From assembly GCF_024628805.1 (NCBI RefSeq), contig NZ_CP102382.1:2294001-2358000 (forward strand): DNA of 64,000 nucleotides, written 5' to 3'. The notes beneath the pieces are model-generated. The model was not told where the DNA came from and ran no database searches. It was given only the letters and a program-made list of their open reading frames with translations. This document shows, piece by piece, positions 25,413 to 34,350 of the stretch (position 1 is its first letter; each line of letters begins with the position of its first letter). The stretch is from Paenimyroides aestuarii (GTDB lineage: Bacteria; Bacteroidota; Bacteroidia; Flavobacteriales; Flavobacteriaceae). The position numbers and the translations under genes were made by a program.

Positions 25413-25751
25413 AAAAAAGTTTTCAATGAGTGGTACAGAAACCACCTCAAAAATATTGTTCCAGAAATTTTAGAGTTTTGGGAAGATAAAACTGGACAAA
25501 ATTGCAATTCTTGGGATGTAAAAAAGATGCGGACTAAATGGGGTTCTTGTATTATTGAAAAAAGAAAAACACTATTAAACCTTGAACTTGCTAAAAAGCC
25601 AAGGCATTGTTTAGAGTATGTGATTGTTCACGAGTTAATACATTTTATAGAACGCAATCACAATGATAATTTTAAGGCTCTTTTAAGCAGGTTTATGCCT
25701 AACTGGAAGACCTACAAGAGAGAACTAAACGATTTACCTGTGGCTTATTAG
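25413..25751 (+). pseudogene. YgjP/DUF45-type metallopeptidase, truncated
   Basis: After a stop at 25410-25412, the open frame encodes KKVFNEWYRNHLKNIVPEIL, then MRTKWGSC (ends in WGSC) and the zinc motif HELIHFIERNHNDNF (His-Glu-x-x-His near the middle of the frame). It ends with MPNWKTYKRELN. This is the C-terminal half of YgjP-like (DUF45) peptidases, which often accompany type I restriction genes. There is no ATG in frame before the MRTKWG methionine. An ATG at 25409 would be in frame if the seven-A run at 25412-25418 lost one base. The N-terminal half of the family is missing, so it is probably a relic. It lies directly after hsdR. Confidence 0.65.
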
Positions 25752-25849
25752 TTTTCTCATACTTTTGATACTATCAAATGATACTATAATAAATGAAATC
25801 GAGTTTATGAGATTGCATCAAACAATATTAAAAAAATAGTAAGTAGCGG

Positions 25850-26116
25850 ATGAAATCACCTTATCAGATTACCGATGCCTTATTAAAATTAGTTGTGGAA
25901 TCACTCATCAAGCAAAAACAAGATGACCATTACAACAAATTATTTGAATACGATAAAAAAGGAAATTCAACACCATTTATAGAGTTTATGTTGGAAATTA
26001 TTTCAGCGTCATTAAACGGACTTTTGCAATCGCAATCTGTAACACTTCATACAGAGGATAGAATACGCTTATTTGCAGTCAAAATTGACAAAAACATGTT
26101 CAGCATAAACCTATAA
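25850..26116 (+). pseudogene. Internally deleted Fic-family protein
   Basis: An 88-residue frame. Its first 17 or so residues, SPYQITDALLKLVVE, resemble the N-terminus of Bacteroidota Fic proteins. The rest, from HYNKLFEYDKKGNSTPFIEF and MLEIISASLNGLL, resembles the C-terminal helices after the catalytic HPFxxGNGR loop, followed by the start of a winged-helix part. The central Fic core, including the HPFxxGN motif, is missing. So this is probably a Fic gene with a large in-frame deletion. Fic enzymes AMPylate or otherwise modify proteins and are common in defence islands. Confidence 0.55.
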
Positions 26117-26124
26117 ATCAAAAA

Positions 26125-26156
26125 AAACACCTGCAAAAATACTTTTGCAAGTGTTT
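26125..26156. terminator. Bidirectional terminator between the Fic relic and pepT
   Basis: AAACACCTGCAAAA at about 26125-26138 pairs with TTTTGCAAGTGTTT at 26143-26156, with A-rich and T-rich flanks. It separates the defence island from convergent pepT. Confidence 0.75.
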
Positions 26157-26212
26157 AATTTTGTCTAATAAATCGAGTGTTGATTTTAGAACTAATTTTT
26201 ATTTAAAAAGAA

Positions 26213-27460
26213 TTATCTTTTAGCGGTGATTTCGGCAATTTTTACAATAACTTGTGTAGCTTTCATGATACTTTCAACTGGAACATACTCGTACTTTCCG
26301 TGAAAGTTGTGTCCGCCTGCAAAAATATTTGGACAAGGTAATCCCATATACGAAAGCTGTGAGCCATCCGTACCACCACGAATTGGTTTTATAATTGGTT
26401 TTATATTTAATTCTTTCATCGCTTGCTCAGCAATATCAACAATATGCATCACAGGTTCAACCTTTTCTTTCATATTATAATACTGGTCTTTAATTTCACA
26501 TTCAACGATTTTATCACCAAATTTCTCAGCGTATTTTTTGTTGAATTTGTTTACCATTTCGCGGATTAACTTTTTACGCTTTTTAAATTTTTTCATACTG
26601 TGGTCGCGAATAATCATGTGCACTTCTGTTTCTTCGATTGATCCATGAATATCGTTTACATGAAAGAAGCCCTCATAACCGGTAGTTTTTTCTGGCACTT
26701 CTTTGCTTGGTAATTTAGATATGAATTTATTTGCCAAAAGCATAGAATTAATCATTTTTCCTTTTGCATATCCTGGGTGTACACTTTTTCCTTTAAAGAT
26801 TAATTTTACACCTGCAGCATTAAAATTTTCGTATTCTAATTCACCAATTTGGCTTCCGTCCATGGTGTATGCCCAATCAGCTGCAAATTTTGCTACATCG
26901 AATTTATGGGCTCCTCGGCCAATTTCTTCATCGGGTGTAAAGCCAATTCGGATTTTGCCATGTTTAATCTCTGGGTGCTGGATCAGATATTCCATAGCGG
27001 ATACAATCTCACAAATACCTGCTTTGTCATCTGCACCTAACAACGTTGTTCCGTCTGTTGTTATTAGTGTTTGCCCTTTATATTGCAACAAGTCATCAAA
27101 ATAATTTGGGGATAGAATAATGTTTTCTTCCTTGTTTAATACAATATCACCACCGTCGTAGTTATGTACAATTTGGGGTTTTACATTTGCACCAGTAAAA
27201 TCGGGCGATGTATCAAAATGCGAAACAAAACCAATTGTTGGCACATCGTGCGATACGTTACTTGGCAATGTTGCCATGATGTATGCGTTTTCATCAATCG
27301 TTACATCTTCCATACCAATCTGTTTCAGCTCTTCCACTAATTGGTTGGCTAAATCCCATTGTTTTTTGGTTGATGGTGTAGTTTCTGAATTTGGATCCGA
27401 TTCTGTATCTACGGTCACGTAACTTACAAATCGGTCAATAATATGTTGTTTATTTTCCAT
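26213..27460 (-). CDS. pepT: Tripeptidase T
   Basis: A 415-residue M20B metallopeptidase that removes the N-terminal residue of tripeptides in the cytosol. Zinc-binding and catalytic features are visible: [10 protein letters not shown] (first His and Asp), [12 protein letters not shown] (bridging Asp), [11 protein letters not shown] (catalytic Glu pair) and the [15 protein letters not shown] region near residues 365-380. Length equals the usual 405-415. The gene marks the return to housekeeping DNA after the defence island. Confidence 0.95.
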   Translation of the reverse strand: MENKQHIIDRFVSYVTVDTESDPNSETTPSTKKQWDLANQLVEELKQIGMEDVTIDENAYIMATLPSNVSHDVPTIGFVSHFDTSPDFTGANVKPQIVHNYDGGDIVLNKEENIILSPNYFDDLLQYKGQTLITTDGTTLLGADDKAGICEIVSAMEYLIQHPEIKHGKIRIGFTPDEEIGRGAHKFDVAKFAADWAYTMDGSQIGELEYENFNAAGVKLIFKGKSVHPGYAKGKMINSMLLANKFISKLPSKEVPEKTTGYEGFFHVNDIHGSIEETEVHMIIRDHSMKKFKKRKKLIREMVNKFNKKYAEKFGDKIVECEIKDQYYNMKEKVEPVMHIVDIAEQAMKELNIKPIIKPIRGGTDGSQLSYMGLPCPNIFAGGHNFHGKYEYVPVESIMKATQVIVKIAEITAKR

Positions 27461-27541
27461 TTTTAAAATTTAAGTTTTACAAAAATATTAAAAAGGAACA
27501 ATTAAAAGAAGTGTAATGCAGTTTATTTAAGGTAGATAAAA

Positions 27542-27574
27542 CAAAAAAAGCCTAACAATATGTTAAGCTTTTTT
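27542..27574 (-). terminator. Terminator of the tRNA operon
   Basis: AAAAAAGC with TAACA at 27542-27559 pairs with TGTTA and AGCTTTTTT. On the minus strand it follows the 3' end of tRNA-Tyr directly. Confidence 0.75.
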
Positions 27575-27575
27575 G

Positions 27576-27656
27576 TGGGGAGAGCAGGATTCGAACCTGC
27601 GAAGGTTTCCCAACGGATTTACAGTCCGTCCTCGTTGGCCGCTTGAGTATCTCCCC
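27576..27656 (-). tRNA. tRNA-Tyr (anticodon GTA)
   Basis: On the minus strand the acceptor arm begins GGGGAGA and is closed by TCTCCCC plus discriminator A. The anticodon loop is CTGTAAA within ACGGA/TCCGT, giving GTA. A long variable arm (class II) and GGTTCGAATCC T-arm are present. The 3' CCA is not encoded. Length 81. Confidence 0.95.
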
Positions 27657-27668
27657 AGACCATTTTTG

Positions 27669-27753
27669 CGGAGAAAGAGGGATTCGAACCCCCGGACCTG
27701 TTACAGTCAACAGTTTTCAAGACTGCCGCATTCGACCACTCTGCCATTTCTCC
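27669..27753 (-). tRNA. tRNA-Ser (anticodon TGA)
   Basis: On the minus strand GGAGAAA pairs with TTTCTCC, with discriminator G. The anticodon loop CTTGAAA in GCAGT/ACTGT gives TGA. A class II variable arm and the T-arm GGTTCGAATCC are present. CCA is not encoded. Length 85. It is 12 bases from tRNA-Tyr, so the two are cotranscribed. Confidence 0.95.
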
Positions 27754-27879
27754 TTAACGTTGTTTCCTTCGTTAATTGTGATGCAAATATAGAGGGAATT
27801 TCCTATTCTGCAAGGGCTTTTGTGTGTTTTTTTTTATTTTTTTTATAACTGTTTCATTTTCAGAAATAAAAAAACAAAA

Positions 27880-28260
27880 TTATTTTTTTGTGGGATAAAC
27901 GTCTTTAATAAGCACTTTGTCGCTGTAATTGATCATTTCTACAGTAATAGGTTCTTTTTGAGCATTTTGTCCTTCAATAACGTATAATTTACCATTTTGC
28001 TCGGCAATGTTGCTTCTGTCAAAATCTACATCACCGTGGGTTAAGCACATTTTAATATCGTTCATATCTACCACCGATTGGTCGAAACTTGTTTGTGCTT
28101 TATCAGAAATTGTTAATGGTTTTGAACGTAAATCTTTTAAAACCCTACAATTGGGTAGGTAGCAAAACTCCGTATCTTTTGCATCGAAAAAATAGAATAC
28201 AATGATACCGCCAATTAAAAGTCCTAATAAATAGTAAGCGAAACGCTGTGAAAATTTCAT
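27880..28260 (-). CDS. DUF4258-type membrane-anchored protein
   Basis: A 126-residue protein (start chosen at the second Met, MKFSQRFAYYLLG) with a hydrophobic segment at about residues 7-24 followed by DTEFCYLPNCRVLKDL. The domain after it, with MNDIKMCLTHGDVDFDRSN, resembles DUF4258. Two cysteines lie near the anchor. Function unknown; it lies 37 bases after ald on the same strand and may be in the porX-tsaE-ald operon. Confidence 0.75.
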   Translation of the reverse strand: MKFSQRFAYYLLGLLIGGIIVFYFFDAKDTEFCYLPNCRVLKDLRSKPLTISDKAQTSFDQSVVDMNDIKMCLTHGDVDFDRSNIAEQNGKLYVIEGQNAQKEPITVEMINYSDKVLIKDVYPTKK

Positions 28261-28297
28261 ATTAAAATAATTTTGCCAAAAGTACAACTATTCTCAT

Positions 28298-29494
28298 TTA
28301 AAGCACTATTAAATTAATGTCTTTATAATTTAAGTGAAACCATTTGCCTATTGCTTCGTTAACCAAAATTCCTTTGTACATATAAATTCCCGAACGAATG
28401 GTGTTGTCGTAGCTCACCGCATCATCTATAGAACCGTTTTCACTTAAATCAAGCAAATAGGGCGATATAATGTTGCTTATAGCCAAAGAGGCTGTTTTAG
28501 AATATTTTGCTGTGATATTGGGCACTCCATAATGAATCACGCCATATTTTGTGATAGTTGGTTTTTCGTGTGTGGTTACTTCCGATGTTTCAAAACAACC
28601 ACCATTGTCTATGCAAACATCTATAATCACAGCACCTGGTTTCATGCGTTGCACCATTTCTTCTGTTACCAAAATAGGGGAGCGGTTGCAACCTTTTACG
28701 GCGCCAATGGCCACATCGCAACGCATAAGCGCTTTTGAAAGTACTTTTTCTTGTATGGTTGATGTGAAGACTTGTGTGGGTAGTGTTTTTTGTAAACGTT
28801 TTAATTTGTGAATATTATTGTCAAACACTTTCACGTTTACGCCTAAAGCCAATGCTGTTCGTATGGCCGATTCTGCCACCAAACCTGCCCCAAGAATAAC
28901 AACTTCTGTTGGAGGCACACCGGCTACATTGCCAAAAAGCAATCCTTTGCCACCATTCATTCTGCACATATAATCGGCAGCAATTTGAATTGAAGCAATT
29001 CCGGCAATTTGGCTTATTGCATCTAAAAACGGATAAGCGTTGTAGCGGTCTTTGATGAATTCATAACACAAAGCAGTAATTTTCTTTTTTTCGAGTGCTG
29101 CGAAATATTCCTTTGTTTGCGTTTTTAATTGTATGGCTGAAAACAGATAGGTTTTGGGTTTCATGAGCCGTATTTCTTCTATTGTAGGTGGTTCTACTTT
29201 TAATAGAATAGGGCAGCCGAAAACTTTTTCTTTGTCGTGGGTAATTACAGCACCTGCTTCGCTGTACTTTTTATCGTCATAACTAGCTTCTACACCCGCA
29301 CCTGCTTCAATCAATACTTTGTGTCCGGCTTTTACAAGCATATTTACCGATTCGGGTGTAAGGCACACCCTTTTTTCAATTTTAAAATCTTCTTTGGGAA
29401 TGCCAATAAAAAGTTGTCCGCGTTTTTTACGGATTTCCAGTTTTTCCTCTTGAGGAATTAATTGCGATTTTGAAAAAGGGCTCATTGTATCCAT
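28298..29494 (-). CDS. ald: Alanine dehydrogenase
   Basis: A 398-residue enzyme of the alanine dehydrogenase/PNT family, converting L-alanine to pyruvate and ammonia with NAD. The N-terminal domain has the substrate region RVCLTPESVNMLVKAGHKVLIE, and the Rossmann fold has VVILGAGLVAESAIRTALALG near residues 210-230. Catalytic Lys and His positions are in the N-terminal half. It lies three bases after tsaE in the order porX-tsaE-ald, which I recall as conserved in flavobacteria. Confidence 0.92.
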   Translation of the reverse strand: MDTMSPFSKSQLIPQEEKLEIRKKRGQLFIGIPKEDFKIEKRVCLTPESVNMLVKAGHKVLIEAGAGVEASYDDKKYSEAGAVITHDKEKVFGCPILLKVEPPTIEEIRLMKPKTYLFSAIQLKTQTKEYFAALEKKKITALCYEFIKDRYNAYPFLDAISQIAGIASIQIAADYMCRMNGGKGLLFGNVAGVPPTEVVILGAGLVAESAIRTALALGVNVKVFDNNIHKLKRLQKTLPTQVFTSTIQEKVLSKALMRCDVAIGAVKGCNRSPILVTEEMVQRMKPGAVIIDVCIDNGGCFETSEVTTHEKPTITKYGVIHYGVPNITAKYSKTASLAISNIISPYLLDLSENGSIDDAVSYDNTIRSGIYMYKGILVNEAIGKWFHLNYKDINLIVL

Positions 29495-29497
29495 AAA

Positions 29498-29902
29498 TTA
29501 TTCAAAATTTAATTCGCGTGTGTGTTCATTTATTATTCTGATCGAAACTTTGTGGGTTTCATCGGGTATTACATCCATAGCCATTTCGGGCCATTCTACA
29601 AAACACCACACATTTTCAGTAAAATATTCATCTAATCCCATATCATAAGCTTCTTCTTGATTTTTTAATCGATACAAATCAAAATGAAAAACCTTGCCTT
29701 GATCTCCGAAATATTCGTTTACAATTGAAAAAGTAGGACTGTTTGCCATATCGTTTACACCCAAATTTTTTGCAAGTGCTTTGATCAACGTGGTTTTTCC
29801 TGCACCCATTTGTGCTTCAAAAAGCCATGTTTTGTGCGTGCTGCTATTGATTAACTTCTTCGCCACTTCATCTAAATTTTGGATAGAGTAGGTAATGGTC
29901 AT
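29498..29902 (-). CDS. tsaE: tRNA threonylcarbamoyladenosine biosynthesis ATPase TsaE
   Basis: A 134-residue protein with Walker A GAGKTT (residues 33-38), the family sequence NSPTFSIVNEY near 58-68 and the FVEWPE motif near residue 101. It works with TsaB and TsaD in t6A formation on ANN-decoding tRNAs and is essential in most bacteria. Length fits the family. It lies three bases downstream of porX. Confidence 0.95.
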   Translation of the reverse strand: MTITYSIQNLDEVAKKLINSSTHKTWLFEAQMGAGKTTLIKALAKNLGVNDMANSPTFSIVNEYFGDQGKVFHFDLYRLKNQEEAYDMGLDEYFTENVWCFVEWPEMAMDVIPDETHKVSIRIINEHTRELNFE

Positions 29903-29905
29903 TTT

Positions 29906-31459
29906 TTACTTTTTTGGTGTTAATGTAATAAATGGTATAATCATTTCTTCTAGCGAAATTCCTCCGTGCTGATAAGTATTTTTAAAATAACTCACATAAT
30001 AATTATAGTTGTTAATATACGCCAAAAAATAATCGCTTTTAGCAAAGATATACGAACTACTGATATTTATCGCCGGTAATTGTACTTTTTTAGGATCTTT
30101 CACCACATATACATCTTTTGGTTCATAGGTTAGTGATTTCCCTGTTTTATAACGCAAATTTAAACTTGTGTTTTTGTCACCTATCACTTGCGACGGATTT
30201 TTACAGTTAATGGTACCGTGATCGGTTGTGATAATTAGTTTAAAACCGTTGTTTTGTGCTTGTTGAATAATATCTAATAACGGAGAGTTTTTAAACCAGC
30301 TTTGAGTAAGCGAACGATACGCTTTATCGGTTGATGCTAATTCTTTTATAACTTCCATTTCGGTTTTTGCATGCGATATCATATCCACAAAATTATAAAC
30401 CAATGCAATTAACTTATTGTCTTTCATTGATTTAAAATTATCTGCGAATTTTTTGCCGTCTTTTAAATTGGTGATTTTATGGTATTCGTGTTTAATGTTT
30501 ATGCGCAAACGTTTTAATTGCTCTTCTAGGAAATTGGCTTCAAAAAGATTTTTTCCGCCATCGTCTGTATCGTTTTTCCAATATTGTGGCAATTGTTTTT
30601 CCATTTCTAGGGGCGTTAATCCAGAAAAAATGGCGTTTCGGGCATATTGAGTTGCTGTGGGTAGTATTGAAAAATAATAATCTTCTTTTGATACTTTATA
30701 ATGTTGGTTCACGATGCCTTCAAATGCTTTCCATTGATCGTATCGCAAATTATCAATCACAATAAATAAGATATTTTCTTCGCCACGAAGCTCAGGAACT
30801 ACTTTTCTTACGAATAATTTGTGCGAAAATAATGGGGCAGTTTCTTCATCATTGATCCAATCTTCGTAGTTTTTTTCTACAAATTTACCAAACTGAATAT
30901 TGGCTTCTTCTTTTTGGCGTTCTAGAATCTCCGCCAAATTTTGATCTTCAATGTTTTCTAATTGCATTTCCCAAAAAATCAAACGCTTGTACAAATCGGC
31001 CCAATCTTGGTGCGAATTTGCATGCATCATATCCATCGCAATTTTTCGAAATTCTTTTTGATAATCTAAAGAAGTTTTTTCGGAAACCAACCTTGAATGG
31101 TCTAAATTCTTTTTTAAACTCAATAATATTTGATTGGGATTTACGGGTTTTATCAAATAATCGGCAATTTTAGAACCAATGGCTTCATCCATTATATATT
31201 CTTCTTCACTCTTTGTAATCATTATAATAGGAGTGGTCGATTTTTTTTCTTTTAGTTCTGCCAAAGTTTCCAAACCAGTAATTCCCGGCATGTTTTCATC
31301 TAAAAAAACAATGTCAAAATTGTCTTCATCGAACAAATCAATCGCATCTTGCCCATTGGTAGCAGTAGTTACTTGGTAGCCTTTCTTTTCTAAAAATAGT
31401 ATATGTGGTTTTAAAAGGTCAATTTCGTCATCAACCCATAATATTTTAATTTCGTTCAT
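29906..31459 (-). CDS. porX: Response regulator / phosphatase-like regulator PorX
   Basis: A 517-residue protein. Residues 1-120 are a CheY-type receiver with acidic pocket D10/D11, phospho-acceptor D54 and a Lys near 104. The remainder is a PglZ/alkaline-phosphatase-superfamily domain with metal-site segments near LFIVIDNLRYDQWKA and ITTDHGTINC. PorX with the kinase PorY controls type IX secretion, which exports gliding adhesins and proteases in Bacteroidota. It has been shown in other species to hydrolyse oligonucleotides. Its presence supports a T9SS in this organism. An IS982 element lies 127 bases upstream of its start. Confidence 0.93.
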   Translation of the reverse strand: MNEIKILWVDDEIDLLKPHILFLEKKGYQVTTATNGQDAIDLFDEDNFDIVFLDENMPGITGLETLAELKEKKSTTPIIMITKSEEEYIMDEAIGSKIADYLIKPVNPNQILLSLKKNLDHSRLVSEKTSLDYQKEFRKIAMDMMHANSHQDWADLYKRLIFWEMQLENIEDQNLAEILERQKEEANIQFGKFVEKNYEDWINDEETAPLFSHKLFVRKVVPELRGEENILFIVIDNLRYDQWKAFEGIVNQHYKVSKEDYYFSILPTATQYARNAIFSGLTPLEMEKQLPQYWKNDTDDGGKNLFEANFLEEQLKRLRINIKHEYHKITNLKDGKKFADNFKSMKDNKLIALVYNFVDMISHAKTEMEVIKELASTDKAYRSLTQSWFKNSPLLDIIQQAQNNGFKLIITTDHGTINCKNPSQVIGDKNTSLNLRYKTGKSLTYEPKDVYVVKDPKKVQLPAINISSSYIFAKSDYFLAYINNYNYYVSYFKNTYQHGGISLEEMIIPFITLTPKK

Positions 31460-31580
31460 AGCAATAATGTTTTAACCTTTTAAATGTAAAAGGGTATCAA
31501 GGCTTAAATGTACTAAAAAAACTTCTATCCATTTCTTAAAAAACACCTAAAAATTGCAAGGGTTATTTAATGCAAAAATG

Positions 31581-32606
31581 TTATAAACCTGAGTTCGATT
31601 AATCAGAACATTGTTAACTGATTTGTTTTTAGTTCATTATATTGTATTGAAGGTTTTTTAGGAAAAAATGAATAAGCAATTAGACCCGAAATAAGGTTTG
31701 TAAGAAAGTTTCCTATAGATCTATGTCTTGAATGTTCAATTTGACACATATTTTTCAATTCATCGTTAACTGTTTCAATAACAGAACGTTTTCTCAATAG
31801 TATTTTGTCAGACAAGGTCATTAAACAGTTTTTCATATTGTTTTTAAGTTGTGTGATTAGATGAACACCATCAACAAATAATATGTCTGCAATTTTTTTA
31901 GAGATATACCCTTTATCTGCAAAGAGTTTTCCGAAAATCCCTTTGAGAAATCCTTCATTTTTAAGAGGTTCACGGTCATCTACATTGGCTTGTGTAATAG
32001 TAAAGCTTAGAATTTCACCCTTTTCATTGATAATTAAGTGAAGCTTGAACCCATAGAACCACCCCATAGTGGACTTGCCTACGGTAGCTATATCTTTGAA
32101 CACTTTATTGTTTTTGATTCGCTTGTTTTTACAAACCCTTACTGGAGTGGAATCAACAAATGAAATACCTGTACAATTGCCCATACAGCAGGTTTTTAAA
32201 AACATTGTGAGCGGAAGTATGTTGGATTGCATAAGCTCTGTAAATCTATTGTAAGACACTGTTTTAGGAAACTCAGCTTGCATATGTTTTTGAATATAGA
32301 AAATGTAAAAGTGCTTAAAGCATCTGAAACCGCTCAAATGAAAAAGAATCATAATACTTATTATTTCACTGGGTGACATCATTGGGGGTCTTTTAGATTT
32401 GTTTCCAATACTGTTTTTTTCAAGAAAAGGAAAAAATTGCTGGCAAAATTCATCAACAAGACAAAAAATTTCTGTAATTTTATCGAAATTAATCATAAGA
32501 AATAGTTGTTTAAATGTTTAACAATCAGATAATTAAATATACAACTATTTCTTTTTTTATACAATATATTTATCCTAAATAATAATAATCGAACTCAGGT
32601 TATAAA
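31581..32606. mobile_element. IS982-family insertion sequence, complete
   Basis: CCTGAGTTCGATTA at 31588-31601 and its inverted copy TAATCGAACTCAGG at 32586-32599 form the ends, 1012 bases apart. TTATAAA occurs on both sides (31581-31587 and 32600-32606), a perfect 7-base target duplication. This length and duplication size fit IS982. The single transposase gene is intact, so the element may be active and recent. Confidence 0.92.
31603..32496 (-). CDS. IS982-family transposase
   Basis: A 297-residue DDE transposase. It has the family blocks KITEIFCLVDEFCQQFFPF at the N-terminus, FVDSTPVRVCKNKR (first Asp, about residue 113), LFADKGYISKK (second Asp, about 190) and a later RKRSVIETVNDELKN with the Glu near residue 240. 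The H-SRHRSIGNFLTNLISGL end is also typical. The frame is complete between the terminal inverted repeats. Confidence 0.95.
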   Translation of the reverse strand: MINFDKITEIFCLVDEFCQQFFPFLEKNSIGNKSKRPPMMSPSEIISIMILFHLSGFRCFKHFYIFYIQKHMQAEFPKTVSYNRFTELMQSNILPLTMFLKTCCMGNCTGISFVDSTPVRVCKNKRIKNNKVFKDIATVGKSTMGWFYGFKLHLIINEKGEILSFTITQANVDDREPLKNEGFLKGIFGKLFADKGYISKKIADILFVDGVHLITQLKNNMKNCLMTLSDKILLRKRSVIETVNDELKNMCQIEHSRHRSIGNFLTNLISGLIAYSFFPKKPSIQYNELKTNQLTMF

Positions 32607-32621
32607 TATTTTGTTTTTCGG

Positions 32622-32629
32622 TACATTTG
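32622..32629 (+). promoter_or_regulatory. Possible -7 box of the glycosyltransferase operon next to the IS end
   Basis: TACATTTG at 32622-32629 fits TAnnTTTG and lies 58 bases before the glycosyltransferase start. The IS right end is only about 15 bases upstream of it beyond the target duplication, so the -33 region partly falls in the duplicated target. Confidence 0.4.
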
Positions 32630-32686
32630 TACCACTTATTAATAAAAACAACAGCAATAAACCGCTGGGTTAACTAAAAATTTTAA

Positions 32687-33682
32687 ATGAATTATTCTTT
32701 TGTAATACCTATATACAACCGTCCGGAGGAAATGGAAGAATTGCTTTACAGTTTATCCAAACAAACCTATACCGATTATTTTGAAGTGGTGGTGGTGGAA
32801 GATGGATCAACTATTGATTGCCGTGAGGTGGTGAACAGATACAGCGATCAACTAAACATTGCTTACCACTATAAAGATAATTCCGGTCCGGGCGATTCGC
32901 GCAATTATGGCATGAAAGTGGCAAAAGGAGATTATTTCATAATTTTGGATTCAGATTGTATTCTTCCACCCAATTATTTAACGGAAGTGCATGCGTATCT
33001 CACTAACAATTATGTAGATTGTTTTGGCGGACCCGATGCTGCACATGAATCGTTTTCTGATGTTCAAAAGGCAATTAACCAAGTAATGACATCGGTTTTA
33101 ACAACAGGTGGCGTTCGCGGAGCATCTGAAAAATTAGGTAAGTTTCAACCACGAAGTTTCAATATGGGAATTTCTAAAAAAGCATTTATGGAATCGAAAG
33201 GTTTTGGAAAAATTCATCCTGGCGAAGATCCCGATTTATCGATACGCTTGTGGAAATTGCATTTTAAAACTGCTTTAATAACAAATGCTTATGTTTTCCA
33301 CAAACGCAGAATCGATTGGGAAAAATTCTACAAACAAGTAAATAAATTTGGAAAGGCACGCCCTATTTTAAACCAGCGCTATCCTGAATACAACAAAATC
33401 ACCTATTGGTTTCCGTCGTTGTTTATTGTTGGGTTTTGCTTTTCGGTTTTGGCTATTTTTCTAGGAATATATGTATTCATTGCATTGTATGTGTTCTATT
33501 TTTTGGCATTATTCATGCAAAGTTTAGTTGCAACAAAAAGCTTAAAAATAAGTTTTTTAACTATAATTGCAAGTTTTATTCAATTTTTTGGATATGGGGC
33601 AGGGTTTTTGTATAGTTATTTTCTGTTAAATATAAAAAAGGAGGATGCTGTTGAAGCAATGCCCGAAATGTTTTTTAAATAA
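32687..33682 (+). CDS. Family 2 glycosyltransferase
   Basis: A 331-residue GT-A enzyme. The start MNYSFVIPIYNRPEEM, the DGS motif at about residues 39-41 (EDGS), the DSD metal site (about 88-90) and the catalytic GEDPDLSIRL region near 185 are present. Two or three hydrophobic segments between about 235 and 310 anchor it to the membrane. Donor and acceptor are unknown; it probably acts on a surface glycan or lipid. Its stop is directly followed by the coaE start. Confidence 0.88.
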   Translation: MNYSFVIPIYNRPEEMEELLYSLSKQTYTDYFEVVVVEDGSTIDCREVVNRYSDQLNIAYHYKDNSGPGDSRNYGMKVAKGDYFIILDSDCILPPNYLTEVHAYLTNNYVDCFGGPDAAHESFSDVQKAINQVMTSVLTTGGVRGASEKLGKFQPRSFNMGISKKAFMESKGFGKIHPGEDPDLSIRLWKLHFKTALITNAYVFHKRRIDWEKFYKQVNKFGKARPILNQRYPEYNKITYWFPSLFIVGFCFSVLAIFLGIYVFIALYVFYFLALFMQSLVATKSLKISFLTIIASFIQFFGYGAGFLYSYFLLNIKKEDAVEAMPEMFFK

Positions 33683-34270
33683 ATGACAAAGATTATTGGA
33701 GTTACCGGCGGGATTGGTAGTGGAAAAACCACCGTGATTAATTATATCCAATCAAAAGGCTACGCCGTTTATGTGGCCGATGACGCGGGTAGAGAAGTGA
33801 TGAAAAAGCCCGAAATCATTGAAAAAGTACAACAACTTTTCAATAATGATGTGTTGCAAAACGATGGTTTTTTAGATCGATCCAAAATTGCAAAATTGGT
33901 TTTCAATGATGCCCAACTTTTGAAACAATTGAACCAGATTGTTCATCCGGCAGTGAAGATTGATTTTAAAAATTTTCTTGAACGTAATCAGCACCAGCCT
34001 TTTGTTTTTAAAGAAACTGCTGTTTTGTTTGAATCGGGTGCATATAAAGAATGTAGTGCCACTATATTAATTACTGCTCCTTTAGAAATTCGTATGCAAC
34101 GTGTTATGAAAAGAGATCAGGTTACAAAACAAGAAGTATTAAACAGGGTAAAAAACCAACTACCTGATGAAGAGAAATCGCTCTTAGCTACTTTCGTTGT
34201 TGAGAATATCGATTTAAACGAAACATTTAAGAGTGTTGACGATGTTTTAGAAAAAATTAAAACAATTTGA
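33683..34270 (+). CDS. coaE: Dephospho-CoA kinase
   Basis: A 195-residue kinase for the last step of coenzyme A synthesis. The P-loop is GGIGSGKT (residues 9-16), followed by the ADD motif (about 32-34), the HPAV motif (about 92-95) and the R-rich lid with RVMKRD. Length fits the family. It abuts the glycosyltransferase stop with no gap. Confidence 0.95.
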   Translation: MTKIIGVTGGIGSGKTTVINYIQSKGYAVYVADDAGREVMKKPEIIEKVQQLFNNDVLQNDGFLDRSKIAKLVFNDAQLLKQLNQIVHPAVKIDFKNFLERNQHQPFVFKETAVLFESGAYKECSATILITAPLEIRMQRVMKRDQVTKQEVLNRVKNQLPDEEKSLLATFVVENIDLNETFKSVDDVLEKIKTI

Positions 34271-34350
34271 TTTTTAATGTTAACTTTAGGTTAAAAGCAC
34301 TATTTTTGAATTGTTAAAATGTTAAATTTGAAGTATAGTTTAAAAAAATA

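Noticed and set aside
25497..25511. AATTGCAATTC in the peptidase relic as another copy of the transposase palindrome
   Set aside because: Only the AT core matches and the GC arms are missing, so it is probably chance.
27573..27848. Open frame of 91 codons with pieces such as GEQDSNLRRFP
   Set aside because: It runs through two tRNA genes on the opposite strand; such peptides are a known artefact of tRNA sequences.
29237..29461. Open frames antisense to ald and many others of 60-130 codons inside long genes
   Set aside because: They are shadows of clear coding genes on the other strand or in other frames.
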